Below are positions 32,237 through 43,617 of a stretch of DNA of 64,000 nucleotides, one piece after another. The stretch lies in contig OX638132.1 of NCBI GenBank assembly GCA_951804985.1, forward strand, positions 44,244,791 through 44,308,790, read 5' to 3'. The DNA is from Dryomyza anilis (taxonomy: Eukaryota > Arthropoda > Insecta > Diptera > Dryomyzidae). The notes beneath the pieces are model-generated. The model was not told where the DNA came from. It saw nothing but the letters and a program-made list of their open reading frames with translations, and searched no databases. Positions within the stretch are counted from its first letter, which is position 1. The number at the start of each line of letters is the position of its first letter. A program made the position numbers and the translations under genes.

Positions 32237-33640
32237 ATGGTTAAATTCGAACAACTTAAAGTCGACCAGCTAAAGAAGGAGCTGGCGATTCATAATCTTC
32301 CAACTGTAGGTACGAAAGTAGAGCTACAAAAGCGTCTAATGGAAGAATTAGAGAATCAAGGCATTGACCTCGCAGAGCACGAGTTTGAAGTGGAAGCTGC
32401 AACAGCGTCATCGAAAAGTGTGGACACGGAGCAAAAAGTACAGTCGCAAAGTTTTGATATGAGCCAGTTGCTCGGAGCAATACTACAACAGCTTCAAGAA
32501 AATTCCAACAAATTAGATCAAAAATTTATAGAAAATTCAAAACAATTTCAAGAAAATGCCAACAAAATGGAACAGAAACTTGTAGAAAATTCCAACAAAA
32601 TAGAACAGAAACTTCAAGAAAATTCAAATCAGCTCAAATTAGACATGAAGCACGAACTTGTAGAAAATGCTAACAAAATAGAACAGAAACTTCAGAAAAA
32701 TTCTCAACAGCTTCAAGAACATTCTAAGCAGCTTCTGGAAGTTTCTAATACACTACATGGCAAAGTAAATGAACTTGAAGCGCATATAAATGATGTTGAT
32801 GATAAAATTCAAAGATTGGAAAATGGTATAGACAAAGAAATCCAGGAAATAAAAAAAGTATTGCACGTGTTGCAGATAAATGGACCTTCACAGCATGTTG
32901 TTACTGGTACGAGGCTAAAATCGCCGATTTACGATGGAACCACAGCGTTCAACATTTTCAAGCTGCAATTTGAGACCACGGCTGTAAGTAATCGATGGAA
33001 TAATGAGGACAGCGTAGCCGCACTTATCGTGGCGCTTAAAGGAGGCGCAGCCGAAGTATTGCAGACTGTTCCAGAAAGTGATCGAAACAGTTATTTAGCG
33101 GTTATGTCTGCACTGCAGAGAAAATATGGCAGTGATCACATAAAGCAAATCTACAGAATGGAACTAAAGTGCCGATTGCAAAGAAATGGTGAAACATTAC
33201 AGGCGTATGCAGCGGACGTCGAGTGGCTTGCGCATTTGTCGTATGCAGATTCAACGAGTGATTTCATAGAAAAGTGCAAGATCGAAGCCTTCGTTGACGG
33301 CATACGTGATCCGGAAACAAGACGTGCCACAGTGACAATGCCGAAAGTGACATTTACGGAAACTGTAACCACAGCGCTAACACAGGAGACAGCAACTACG
33401 TTGTGCCGCCCAGCGCCAAAGGTCCGTAAACTAGATGTGGAGAATGAAGACCTACTTCAGGTAATTTACCAAGCGTTAAAAAGTGGAGCTAAACCAGATT
33501 ACACTGCTGCCAACCGAGACACCCAATTTAAAGGTAAATGCTACAATTGCGGAAAATATGGGCATATGGCACGCGACTGTTGTGAAAAACGTAAATGTGT
33601 AATTGTGCAACCAGAGATACAGACCAGAAAAGAGATCTGA
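32237..33640 (+). CDS. gag: Element B Gag with SAP-like domain and coiled coil
   Basis: Intact 467-residue frame. Residues about 1-38 ('FEQLKVDQLKKELAIHNL', then 'G-T-K-V-E-L-Q-K-R-L') fit a SAP motif, a DNA-binding helix pair unusual in retroelement Gag. Residues about 80-210 are a coiled coil built from an imperfect 11-residue repeat of the type 'EQKL(Q/V)ENSNKI'. Residues about 215-390 are a capsid-like region ('LKSPIYDGTTAFNIFKLQFE', 'LQRKYGSDHIKQIYRMEL'). A single zinc knuckle C-Y-N-C-x4-H-x4-C is at 435-448. The start ATG directly follows the primer-site region. After the knuckle the frame ends abruptly at a deletion joining gag to integrase. Confidence 0.85.
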   Translation: MVKFEQLKVDQLKKELAIHNLPTVGTKVELQKRLMEELENQGIDLAEHEFEVEAATASSKSVDTEQKVQSQSFDMSQLLGAILQQLQENSNKLDQKFIENSKQFQENANKMEQKLVENSNKIEQKLQENSNQLKLDMKHELVENANKIEQKLQKNSQQLQEHSKQLLEVSNTLHGKVNELEAHINDVDDKIQRLENGIDKEIQEIKKVLHVLQINGPSQHVVTGTRLKSPIYDGTTAFNIFKLQFETTAVSNRWNNEDSVAALIVALKGGAAEVLQTVPESDRNSYLAVMSALQRKYGSDHIKQIYRMELKCRLQRNGETLQAYAADVEWLAHLSYADSTSDFIEKCKIEAFVDGIRDPETRRATVTMPKVTFTETVTTALTQETATTLCRPAPKVRKLDVENEDLLQVIYQALKSGAKPDYTAANRDTQFKGKCYNCGKYGHMARDCCEKRKCVIVQPEIQTRKEI

Positions 33641-34590
33641 GGATAGTCCGAATAACACCAGTTGCCATCTTGGAAATTCAGGCACTGTGTCGGCACGAGT
33701 GTATACAATGGAATCCGGAGAATGCCGGAGAGAAGATGAAAAAACGAACATAATTCACATTCGTTCATTGGGTGTCGTGCCAGATGATCAATGGAGTCTA
33801 GAGCAAATACGAAATGATCAAAAGATGGACCTCGACATCGCAAAAATTCGGACGTTCAAGGAACAACAAAGAAAACCATTATGGAAAGAGTTAGCATCCA
33901 ACAGTCCAATAAGCAGGGCTTACTGGGCGCAGTGGCGAAGCCTGAAGCTACAAAATGGTTGTTTGTACCGTGTGTGGGAAAGTGAAAATGGCAGATCTGC
34001 ACGAAATTTGATTGTTGTTCCCAAGTCAAAAATAAAAGCCATGTCACTTGAGCATTAATAAAACGATGGAAGAAGTCAGGAAGCATTTCTATTGGGTCGG
34101 ATATCAGAAGCAGCCTACTGGATTCACAGATGTAAGAAATGTGTATCCGCAAAAAGAACAGCCGTCAGGAGTTGCGGTAAGACGAATCAATACAACATAG
34201 GAGGACATTGCGAACGTACTGCCATGGATCCGATTTCAAAAAGTGTTTTGGGCAAGAAGAAAAGTTAAGACCAAGACGAGTTGCTCCAGTCTTTATTGCA
34301 GAGTATACAAATTGCAAGTGATATAATGAAGTCCCGATATGACTCTGAGGGATTTAAGGAAGGAGATCTGGTCATGCTTTGTAGCCCGCCAGTAGTGAAA
34401 TTGACAAATCCAAAATTACAAACACACCGGGAAGGACCGTACAGGATAATTAAAAGGATAAATGACATTGTGTATCGGATTCAGAATACTACAGGCGTCA
34501 GACGAAAAATGAAAGTAGTACATTTAGAAAGGTTGGTGCCGTATATAGAGAGAGAGGATTCACATCTGTTCGGGACGAACAGATTTAGGT
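33641..34590 (+). pseudogene. pol: Element B integrase remnants (zinc-binding N-terminus and GPY/F end)
   Basis: Protease, RT and RNase H are missing: gag runs into an integrase-like segment within about 150 bp. The open piece 33603-34058 ends in the N-terminal integrase module ('DQKMDLDIAKIRTF', 'SRAYWAQWRSLKLQNGCLYR'), continued in other frames by 'HFYWVGY'. The core is deleted. 34281-34590 gives the C-terminal GPY/F module ('FKEGDLVMLCSPPVV', 'HREGPYRIIKRINDIVYRI') and a tail ending at the polypurine tract. A second copy of this end is at 53445-53610. Ty3/gypsy assignment rests on the GPY/F motif. Not functional. Confidence 0.78.
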
Positions 34591-34599
34591 GGAGGGCAG

Positions 34600-34922
34600 T
34601 ATTACGAAAAGAGGTAATTTGCCCCACTGTGCAAGCATTCAACAATAATAAATGATACGCAAGACAATTCAGCGCACTAAGCAATGTGTTAGAAAGAGAC
34701 GGAAGATCATTCAGCGTACTGGGCAATGTGCGAGAAGGAGATCGAAGATCAGCGCATTAAAACACATGAGTGCGAATGAGATGCCAATAGCATGCGTCAT
34801 TCACGAAACGAGTAGAAGGTTCTCGAAACAAGTCGAAGCTTGTCGAAACGTGTCGAACTAATGCATGCAGTATATAAGGGAGCCGCATCTGAGGTACTTC
34901 ACTTCAGTAGTGATTGTAAAGT
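34600..34922 (+). mobile_element. Element B 3' LTR, truncated
   Basis: Preceded by a purine tract 'aggtggagggcag', begins T(A)TTACGAAAAG and matches 25841-26137. It breaks off after 'gattgtaaagtg' just downstream of the initiator; the sequence then changes to integrase of A. Without the LTR end there is no target duplication to check. Upstream of the TATA box it has a 'gaaacaagtcgaagcttgtcgaaacgtgtcg' type repeat (34822-34852) lost in the 5' copy. Confidence 0.8.
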
Positions 34923-35440
34923 GGGTCTTTGGAAAGAAGCCATCGACCGTTAGCAGAATATTTAAGGAGTTTTGCAAAAGAAGATGGGTCGAACTGGGAC
35001 CTATGGTTAAATTCAGCAATGCATGTGCACAATAACACAGTACATATGTCCACGGGGCAAACACCTTTCCGTACTTTATACGGGTACGAATTTGAGATGC
35101 CAACAAATCTTATGCGAAAATGTTCACCAGTATATAATACCGACGATTACAACAAATTATTAAAATATCAAATTCAACGCACACACGAAATCTTGAGAGA
35201 GAATCAAGAAAAAGCAAAAGAAAAATCTAAACAAATCTATGATAGCACATTATACCCAAAAATATTATCGTAGGTGATAAAATATTGTTAAAAAATCAGA
35301 ACAGAAAGAATAAATTTTCACCCATTTGGGTAGGACCGTTCGAAGTACTTTCGATAGTAAGTCCTGTAACGACGATGATTTCTATCAAAGGAAAAGGGAA
35401 AAAATCCATAACAATTTCTTAAAAGCATATAATTTTGAAG
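34923..35440 (+). pseudogene. pol: Element A integrase, 3' half
   Basis: Resumes A's pol after element B. 'GSLERSHRPLAEYLR' contains the last catalytic Glu of the DDE core, followed by 'HNNTVHMSTGQTPFRTLYG' and a helical stretch to 35273. After a frameshift near 35265 comes 'FSPIWVGPFEVL', the GPY/F-type C-terminal module. The zinc-binding region and first two catalytic Asp residues are missing. The B insertion was thus accompanied by loss of roughly 0.8-1 kb of A, or A was rearranged later. Confidence 0.8.
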
Positions 35441-35993
35441 CAAGTATAACAAAATAAATAACGTAACAAACAGTTCGTAATTATCGTAACACTTAATTTA
35501 GATCATGTTAAAAGCATAATATTGCAAATAAGGGTGAAGAGCAAAAAAAAAAAGCAATGTACGCGTAAATAAGAGTTTTAGGGATTAAATAAAATAAATA
35601 TATAGGGATTTAATATTAATGAAATAAATTAGTGCTTAAGGAAATAGTTATGTATTCATTTCTAACAAAGTTTGAATAAAGAAAATAGATAAGGGAGTAA
35701 GGTAATTTAACAAATTATATTAGATGAGTGTGAAAATATCACAAGTTAATAGCAGTTAATGATGATAAAACTAATTAACTAAAATAAAAGTTGAATTGTC
35801 ACTACAATTAATATAGGTCAGTCAAAGGCATTGACCCATACGATAGGAACCACTGCTCGCTGTTAATGCACTACAAATGAAATGAAATACGTTATTGCAT
35901 TAAATAAAATATGAAAAATTATAATAAATGGCTAGATGGCGCGAGACGGCGTGGAGTAAAGGGAAGGTGGAAGTGGTTTAAAAAAAATATATA

Positions 35994-36062
<69 letters not shown>

Positions 36063-36816
36063 GAATAATTGCTTACCAAAGTTGTTGCGGAGTAGGGGGT
36101 AAAATATGATTAATAAATAAAACGAAAAATAATAATTAAAGATAATGAAACCAAATAGAATTATATGGGATTTAAAAAAAAAAGGAAGTAAAAAAAAATG
36201 TAATGAAATCGTGAAATCAATGAAATATAATATAGGGATAAATAAACTAAAGTGAAATGTAAAATTAAATAAATAGAATGATATTATGAGGAATATAATA
36301 GGATAAAAGCTTTTAATAGGAAGAAATAAAAATGATCTAAAGAAACAATGGCATAGGCAGATTGGATAGTTAAATACAATTATATATAAACTCTACAAAA
36401 GGTAAAAGCAAATTAATCGCGGTCGACCAAAAAGAACAAAAAAATATAATATACATAAATATAATTGCATAATTAAGTAAAATAAAACGCGTTACTGAAT
36501 GCAGAATTTGCAATTTTCTGTTGTTATTTTTCAATTTTTCTGTTTTTATTTTTTTTAACAAGCAAGAAATACTAATAAAATATAAGAACAAAAATCGACC
36601 ATGAAAATTATATACATTTTTATACCAAGCGATTGGTGTTAAAACAAAAGAAAAAGTAGAAATCGACGATGAAAATAACCAGTTTGTTTTCCAAATAATA
36701 ACAACGGATAGATGTAAATTATTTTTTGTATGTGGGTATTTTATTTCTTTTAATCTTGGTTTTAATATAATTTTTCACATCATTTTTACATCATTTTCAA
36801 ATAAATTTCACATATT
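35441..36816. other. Element A pol-env spacer, AT-rich, with (TA)n
   Basis: Non-coding. Holds a (ta)n run (about 35998-36058; counterparts 40021-40048 and 54160-54224 differ in length) and purine-rich stretches. Sequence from 35737 onward is repeated at 39741 and 53881. I see no coding frame on the plus strand. Confidence 0.7.
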
Positions 36817-37140
36817 TTAGGGGATGAAGGCACCCAAGTACATGACCACCCGCGGGACGAACAGCGTCCCGATCAGCGCGCCGGCTTCCTTCTCTAAACG
36901 TACGATCTCGCGGCAAATTAAAAGAAATACCTCAAATGTTGGATCATCCTTGTAAGATTCGATGAGGCGATGCAGGCGTGTATCAACGCCTTCATCCCAC
37001 CAATTCGCCCTAAGCGTTGTCAAATATGCCTCGAAATATTTCAGTTGATTGCTATTCCAGATGATCATAACCTGGCGGTCGCTCATCCTACCTCGAACAT
37101 ACTCGGTGTTGTCGTCACTGAAGTTAATTTGTGAGAATGT
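36817..37140 (-). pseudogene. Antisense ORF of element A, 3' exon (copy 1)
   Basis: Minus-strand frame of about 107 codons behind a strong 3' splice site (ggttcttttcag), ending at TAA. Encodes 'MSDRQVMIIWNSNQLKYF', 'LRANWWDEGVDTRL', 'VFLLICREIVRLEKEAG', 'LFVPRVVMYLGAF'. I do not recognise it. GC content is well above its surroundings. In this copy the upstream exons are cut off by a LINE inserted in the intron/exon border (37254-38820), so I label it broken. See copy 3 (54983-55772) for the uninterrupted locus. Confidence 0.6.
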
Positions 37141-37253
37141 CTGAAAAGAACCAAAACAAAAAAAAAACAAAAATTAATTAATTTAAAAAAAAAAAATATT
37201 TAATAGAAATGAGTAATTTAAAAATCTAAATAAATGTTACTAACTGTGCTCGT

Positions 37254-38820
37254 ACAGGGATGGTTCTCTTCACTAGGAAAAGAATAATGACAGGATTATC
37301 TCTACCAGTACTTAAGGGTGTCACTATTCCTCTGTCTAACGAAGTAAAATATCTGGGCTTTACTCTAGATAGTAAACTACTTTGGACAAAACATTTTGAA
37401 AATAAAATTTCGCGAGCATTGAATGCCTTCTGGCAATGCAGAGGAATTTTTGGGAAGACATGGGGACTATCGCCGAGCAAAACCTTATGGATTTACACGG
37501 CAATGATAAGACCGATGATATCATATGCATCGGTAGTCTGGTAGAACAAGCTGTCGCGAAAATGCGTGACAACTAGTCTTGCCAAGATTCAGAGAACCGT
37601 GTGTCTGGGTTACGAGTTCCTTTCCCACTACACCTGGTCCAGCACTGAATGCAATCTTAAACCTACCACCACTTGACATCTTCATCAGAGGCGAAGCCAT
37701 GAAAGGCTGCTGGAGACTAAAACGAGGTGGTTTCTGGTTTAATGTTCCCTGGAATATCTCTGACATTGCACTTGACACTCCATTAGACACCTGTCTACTG
37801 GAGATCCCCTCTGATGCAATGATAACAGAAATATTACCAAGACGAAATTTTGAGGTCTGCCAACCTGACATTCAAGACTGGCTAATGCCTGACTGTGAGC
37901 CAGGTAGAGAGTCACACCGCATTTTCACAGACGGCTCCAGAACCGATCAGGGATCTGGTGCTGGAGTGTTTGTGGAACCGGATGACCGCAGACTTCACTT
38001 CGCCTTAGGCGACAATGCCTCGGTATTTCAAGCCGAAGTCTATGCTATACTTATGGCTATGGACTACATTGCGGATAATAGATAGCAGAACAGGGCTATA
38101 TCAGTTTGCAGCGATAGTCAGGCTGCTCTTATGGCTTTGAACAACCAGGTCATCACATCCAAAATTGTACGTCAATGCAGATCACGTCTCAATTGTGTTG
38201 GTAAATACAATACACTGAAACTGATTTGGGTGCCGGCCCATAAAGGAGTTTCGGGCAATGAAACATCTGACGAACTAGCACGTGCTGAATCTGAGGATAA
38301 TCCATTTGGACCAGAACCTGTGCTTGGACTACCTGCATCTACGGGAAAATTCGTCATCAGCTCTTGGGTCGCCTCCGCACACAAGAGCAGATGGTTGAAT
38401 GAGACGAAATGCAGATTCTCCAAGCTCATGACACCGACGATAACCAAAAGATCGGCCTCGTTTCTACTTTCCTTAAGTAGAAAGGAGTGCAGAAAACTGA
38501 CGGGACTTCTAACATGTGAAAAACACATGAACGCAATCGGCCTGGCCGAAAGCGCCTTATGTTCTGCCTGCTACGAAGAAACTGGCACCACAGAGCACTA
38601 TCTCTGTGACTGTCCAGCATTTTCTAGAATTAGAAGGCAGATCTTTGGCACAGACGTGATGAGAGAGGATCAGCTTCACTCTCTATCACACAATAGCCTT
38701 CTTAGATTCAATAATGAATCTAAGAAGTATCATTAAAAACCAGGGAACTGGGTCACAGCACAATGGATATAACCCTGTCTGAGTGCAGTGGCTCTATTTT
38801 TTATCCCACATTAAAAAAAA
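37254..38820 (+). mobile_element. 5'-truncated RNase H-bearing LINE (copy 1)
   Basis: Flanked by aactgtgctcgt at 37242-37253 and 38821-38832, with a poly(A) tail of about ten before the right flank. The unoccupied site exists once in copy 3 (55410-55421). Encodes the RT C-terminus (37260-37544, 'VKYLGFTLDSKLLWTKHFE') and a ribonuclease H plus C-terminal zinc knuckle region (37579-38085 and 38131-38736). Here a TAG replaces Trp (38083-38085), a further TAG ends the RT part (37542-37544), and a frameshift near 37610 separates the two. Likely I/LOA/R1-like clade by RNase H; clade not certain. Confidence 0.9.
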
Positions 38821-38823
38821 AAC

Positions 38824-39189
38824 TGTGCTCGTCTGAATGCTCGATGACTAATCCTTGTTGTCGTAACGCGTCTAGATCGCGAATTGTTAAAGGATGCTGC
38901 CTCACGGCAGGAGGTTGCTGCCTTCGGGCAGCCCGGAGCTCATCCTGTTCCTTGCGCAGTTGCTCGCGCCTGTCCTCCTGTAGGCCCTGGGCCGCAGTAG
39001 GATTAAAAACATTTGCTGAAGAATATATAACCAAAAAATATATATAAATAAATATATATATATATATAAATGTATAAATAAAAATAAATACAATTTTTAC
39101 TTACGGAACATGATTAAAATTGAAGTTGAATATCCAAAGAATAAACTGCAACTAAATAATTGTCGTCCATAGAAGACAGGTATGAACAT
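38824..39189 (-). pseudogene. Antisense ORF of element A, 5' exons (copy 1)
   Basis: Predicted exon 1 (39105-39189) and exon 2 (38824-39015) of the minus-strand gene described at 55412-55772. Donor CC|GTAAGT and acceptor cttcag are conserved. One amino-acid change (V for I) and two or three silent changes relative to copy 3 in exon 2. The LINE lies directly after exon 2, separating it from the 3' exon. Confidence 0.55.
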
Positions 39190-39280
39190 TTTTAAAATAA
39201 AAAAAAATAAAAAAATCGCGAATTTGACTCCGCATTTCGACCGAAGATAGCCGGCGCCGTTTTTGTAAAATACTGAATTT

Positions 39281-39625
39281 GGATACTTTATAAGTACTGA
39301 GGACAGTTCGTTAACTCACGACACATTGTTTAAATGAGGTTCTACGGTGAGTGTACGACTATAGCAAATTTAAGTTTGGACAAAATAGATATTATATATA
39401 AAGTTGAGATTAAACGATTAAATTTTGGATAAAGAAACGTTAGGTTTTTGAATTTTAGAGTAAAAAAAAAAGAAGATAAAAAAATTTTGAACCAGGTGGA
39501 AATTAAAATGTAAGTGTATGGAATAATTTTATGTAGTATGCTATGGTGGGAAAGGTAGATTAACTTAGGACATAAGTGTAAATAATTATATATATAATAG
39601 ATATGTATAATTATTTTTGTTTTAG
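39281..39625 (+). promoter_or_regulatory. Element A env leader: TATA-like box, uORF, intron (copy 1)
   Basis: TTTATAAG at about 39285, then an ATG at 39334 followed by a strong donor ACG|GTGAGT (intron 39347-39625) and acceptor 'tttttgttttag'. After splicing the short upstream frame would end at a TGA that overlaps the env ATG (ATGA). Conserved in all three copies (copy 2 intron 43333-43610, copy 3 intron 55931-56209). This predicts an independent env transcript. Confidence 0.5.
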
Positions 39626-39632
39626 GGACATT

Positions 39633-39735
39633 ATGAATAAGATCCTTATGCTGGTCCTGGTGTTGGCAGCAGCTGAAGCAGTCAACATCACGCAGACGCC
39701 GATGAACGAGACAAGAATATTTTTTGAGAAAACTA
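39633..39735 (+). pseudogene. env: Element A env, N-terminal stub (copy 1)
   Basis: First 34 codons of the env frame (signal peptide 'MNKILMLVLVLAAAEA' and mature start) before the tandem-duplication junction, after which a stop follows at once. No function expected. Confidence 0.85.
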
Positions 39736-40004
39736 GTTAATATCACAAGTTAATAGCAGTTAATGATGATAAAACTAATTAACTAAAATAAAAGTTGAAT
39801 TGTCACTACAATTAATATAGGTCAGTCAAAGGCATTGACCCATACGATAGGAACCACTGCTCGCTGTTAATGCACTACAAATGAAATGAAATACGTTATT
39901 ATAAATACGCATTAAATAAAATATGAAAAATCATAATAAATGGCTAGATGGCGCGAGACGGCGTGGAGTAAAGGGAAGGTGGAAGTGGTTTAAAAAAAAT
40001 ATAT

Positions 40005-40052
<48 letters not shown>

Positions 40053-40807
40053 GAATAATTGCTTACCAAAGTTGTTGCGGAGTAGGGGGTAAAATATGAT
40101 TAATAAATAAAACGAAAAATAATAATTAAAGATAATGAAACCAAATAGAATTATATGGGATTTAAAAAAAAAAAAGGAACTAAAAAAAATGTAATGAAAT
40201 CGTGAAATCAATGAAATATAATATAGGGATAAATAAAGTAAAGTGAAATGTAAAATTAAATAAATAGAATGATATTATGAGGAATATAATAGGATAAAAG
40301 CTTTTAATAGGAAGAAATAAAAATGATCTAAAGAAACAATGGCATAGGCAGATTGGATAGTTAAATACAATTATATATAAACTCTACAAAAGGTAAAAGC
40401 AAATTAATCGCGGTCGACCAAAAAGAACAAAAAAATATAATATACATAAATATAATTGCATAATTAAGTAAAATAAAACGCGTTACTGAATGCAGAATTT
40501 GCAATTTTCTGTTGTTATTTTTCAATTTTTCTGTTTTTATTTTTTTTAACAAGCAAGAAATACTAATAAAAAATAAGAACAAAAATCGACCATGAAAATT
40601 ATATACATTTTTATACCAAGCGATTGGTGTTAAAACAAAAGAAAAAGTAGAAATCGACGATGAAAATAACCAGTTTGTTTTCCAAATAATAACAACGGAT
40701 AGATGTAAATTATTTTTTGTATGTGGGTATTTTATTTCTTTTAATCTTGGTTTTAATATAATTTTTCACATCATTTTTACATCATTTTCAAATAAATTTC
40801 ACATATT

Positions 40808-41131
40808 TTAGGGGATGAAGGCACCCAAGTACATGACCACCCGCGGGACGAACAGCGTCCCGATCAGCGCGCCGGCTTCCTTCTCTAAACGTACGATCTC
40901 GCGGCAAATTAAAAGAAATACCTCAAATGTTGGATCATCCTTGTAAGATTCGATGAGGCGATGCAGGCGTGTATCAACGCCTTCATCCCACCAATTCGCC
41001 CTAAGCGTTGTCAAATATGCCTCGAAATATTTCAGTTGATTGCTATTCCAGATGATCATAACCTGGCGGTCGCTCATCCTACCTCGAACATACTCGGTGT
41101 TGTCGTCACTGAAGTTAATTTGTGAGAATGT
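40808..41131 (-). pseudogene. Antisense ORF of element A, 3' exon (copy 2)
   Basis: Identical in protein to copy 1 as far as I can compare. Same acceptor 'ggttcttttcag'. Also separated from its 5' exons by the duplicated LINE at 41245-42811. Confidence 0.6.
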
Positions 41132-41244
41132 CTGAAAAGAACCAAAACAAAAAAAAAACAAAAATTAATTAATTAAAAAAAAAAAAATATTTAATAGAAA
41201 TGAGTAATTTAAAAATCTAAATAAATGTTACTAACTGTGCTCGT

Positions 41245-42811
41245 ACAGGGATGGTTCTCTTCACTAGGAAAAGAATAATGACAGGATTATCTCTACCAGT
41301 ACTTAAGGGTGTCACTATTCCTCTGTCTAACGAAGTAAAATATCTGGGCTTAACTCTAGATAGTAAACTACTTTGGACAAAACATTTTGAAAATAAAATT
41401 TCGCGAGCATTGAATGCCTTCTGGCAATGCACAGGAATTTTTGGGAAGACATGGGGACTATCGCCGAGCAAAACCTTATGGATTTACACGGCAATGATAA
41501 GACCGATGATATCATATGCATCGGTAGTCTGGTAGAACAAGCTGTCGCGAAAATGCGTGACAACTAGTCTTGCCAAGATTCAGAGAACCGTGTGTCTGGG
41601 TTACGAGTTCCTTTCCCACTACACCTGGTCCAGCACTGAATGCAATCTTAAACCTACCACCACTTGACATCTTCATCAGAGGCGAAGCCATGAAAGGCTG
41701 CTGGAGACTAAAACGAGGTGGTTTCTGGTTTAATGTTCCCTGGAATATCTCTGACATTGCACTTGACACTCCATTAGACACCTGTCTACTGGAGATCCCC
41801 TCTGATGCAATGATAACAGAAATATTACCAAGACGAAATTTTGAGGTCTGCCAACCTGACATTCAAGACTGGCTAATGCCTGACTGTGAGCCAGGTAGAG
41901 AGTCACACCGCATTTTCACAGACGGCTCCAGAACCGATCAGGGATCTGGTGCTGGAGTGTTTGTGGAACCGGATGACCGCAGACTTCACTTCGCCTTAGG
42001 CGACAATGCCTCGGTATTTCAAGCCGAAGTCTATGCTATACTTATGGCTATGGACTACATTGCGGATAATAGATGGCAGAACAGGGCTATATCAGTTTGC
42101 AGCGATAGTCAGGCTGCTCTTATGGCTTTGAACAACCAGGTCATCACATCCAAAATTGTACGTCAATGCAGATCACGTCTCAATTGTGTTGGTAAATACA
42201 ATACACTGAAACTGATTTGGGTGCCGGCCCATAAAAGAGTTTCGGGCAATGAAACATCTGACGAACTAGCACGTGCTGAATCTGAGGATAATCCATTTGG
42301 ACCAGAACCTGTGCTTGGACTACCTGCATCTACGGGAAAATTCGTCATCAGCTCTTGGGTCGCCTCCGCACACAAGAGCAGATGGTTGAATAAGACGAAA
42401 TGCAGATTCTCCAAGCTCATGACACCGACGATAACCAAAAGATCGGCCTCGTTTCTACTTTCCTTAAGTAGAAAGGAGTGCAGAAAACTGACGGGACTTC
42501 TAACATGTGAAAAACACATGAACGCAATCGGCCTGGCCGAAAGCGCCTTATGTTCTGCCTGCTACGAAGAAACTGGCACCACAGAGCACTATCTCTGTGA
42601 CTGTCCAGCATTTTCTAGAATTAGAAGGCAGATCTTTGGCACAGACGTGATGAGAGAGGATCAGCTTCACTCTCTATCACACAATAGCCTTCTTAGATTC
42701 AATAATGAATCTAAGAAGTATCATTAAAAACCAGGGAACTGGGTCACAGCACAATGGATATAACCCTGTCTGAGTGCAGTGGCTCTATTTTTTATCCCAC
42801 ATTAAAAAAAA
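41245..42811 (+). mobile_element. RNase H-bearing LINE (copy 2), longest open frame
   Basis: Duplicate of 37254-38820, same target repeat (41233-41244 and 42812-42823). The frame 41570-42727 is open for 385 codons. RNase H catalytic residues D118, E153, D179 and D231 are visible ('FTDGSRT', 'QAEVYAIL', 'CSDSQAAL', 'ETSDELAR'), followed by a C-x2-C-x8-H-x4-C knuckle (C328, C331, H340, C345). H221 is kept but the next Gly is replaced by Arg (HKRVSG), unlike copy 1. The open frame starts at a non-ATG codon and lacks the RT palm, so it is a fragment. Confidence 0.88.
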
Positions 42812-42814
42812 AAC

Positions 42815-43176
42815 TGTGCTCGTCTGAATGCTCGATGACTAATCCTTGTTGTCGTAACGCGTCTAGATCGCGAATTGTTAAAGGATGCTGCCTCACGGCA
42901 GGAGGTTGCTGCCTTCGGGCAGCCCGGAGCTCATCCTGTTCCTTGCGCAGTTGCTCGCGCCTGTCCTCCTGTAGGCCCTGGGCCGCAGTAGGATTAAAAA
43001 CATTTGCTGAAGAATATATAACCAAAAAATATATATAAATAAATATATATATATAAATGTATAAATAAAAATAAATACAATTTTTACTTACGGAACATGA
43101 TTAAAATTGAAGTTGAATATCCAAAGAATAAACTGCAACTAAATAATTGTCGTCCATAGAAGACAGGTATGAACAT
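42815..43176 (-). pseudogene. Antisense ORF of element A, 5' exons (copy 2)
   Basis: Exon 1 43092-43176 and exon 2 42815-43006, as in copy 1. The splice sites are intact; the 3' exon is displaced by the LINE. Confidence 0.55.
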
Positions 43177-43617
43177 TTTTAAAATAAAAAAAATAAAAAA
43201 ATCGCGAATTTGACTCCGCATTTCGACCGAAGATAGCCGGCGCCGTTTTTGTAAAATACTGAATTTGGATACTTTATAAGTACTGAGGACAGTTCGTTAA
43301 CTCACGACACATTGTTTAAATGAGGTTCTACGGTGAGTGTACGACTATAGCAAATTTAAGTTTGGTCAAAATAGATATTATATATAAAGTTGAGATTAAA
43401 CGATTAAATTTTGGATAAAGAAACGTTAGGTTTTTGAATTTTAGAGTAAAAAAAAAGAAGATAAAAAAATTTTGAACCAGGTGGAAATTAAAATGTAAGT
43501 GTATGGAATAATTTTATGTAGTATGCTAAGGTGGGAAAGGTAGATTAACTTAGGACATAAGTGTAAATAATTATATATATAATAGATATGTATAATTATT
43601 TTTGTTTTAGGGACATT

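Noticed and set aside
38763..39047. Plus-strand Cys/Ser-rich frame (also 42754 and 55432)
   Set aside because: Shadow of the antisense exon 2 on the other strand; it begins inside the LINE tail in copies 1 and 2.
43588..43617. Upstream Met as env start in element A
   Set aside because: Those ten codons overlap the predicted intron and acceptor; the ATG after the acceptor starts a clean signal peptide.
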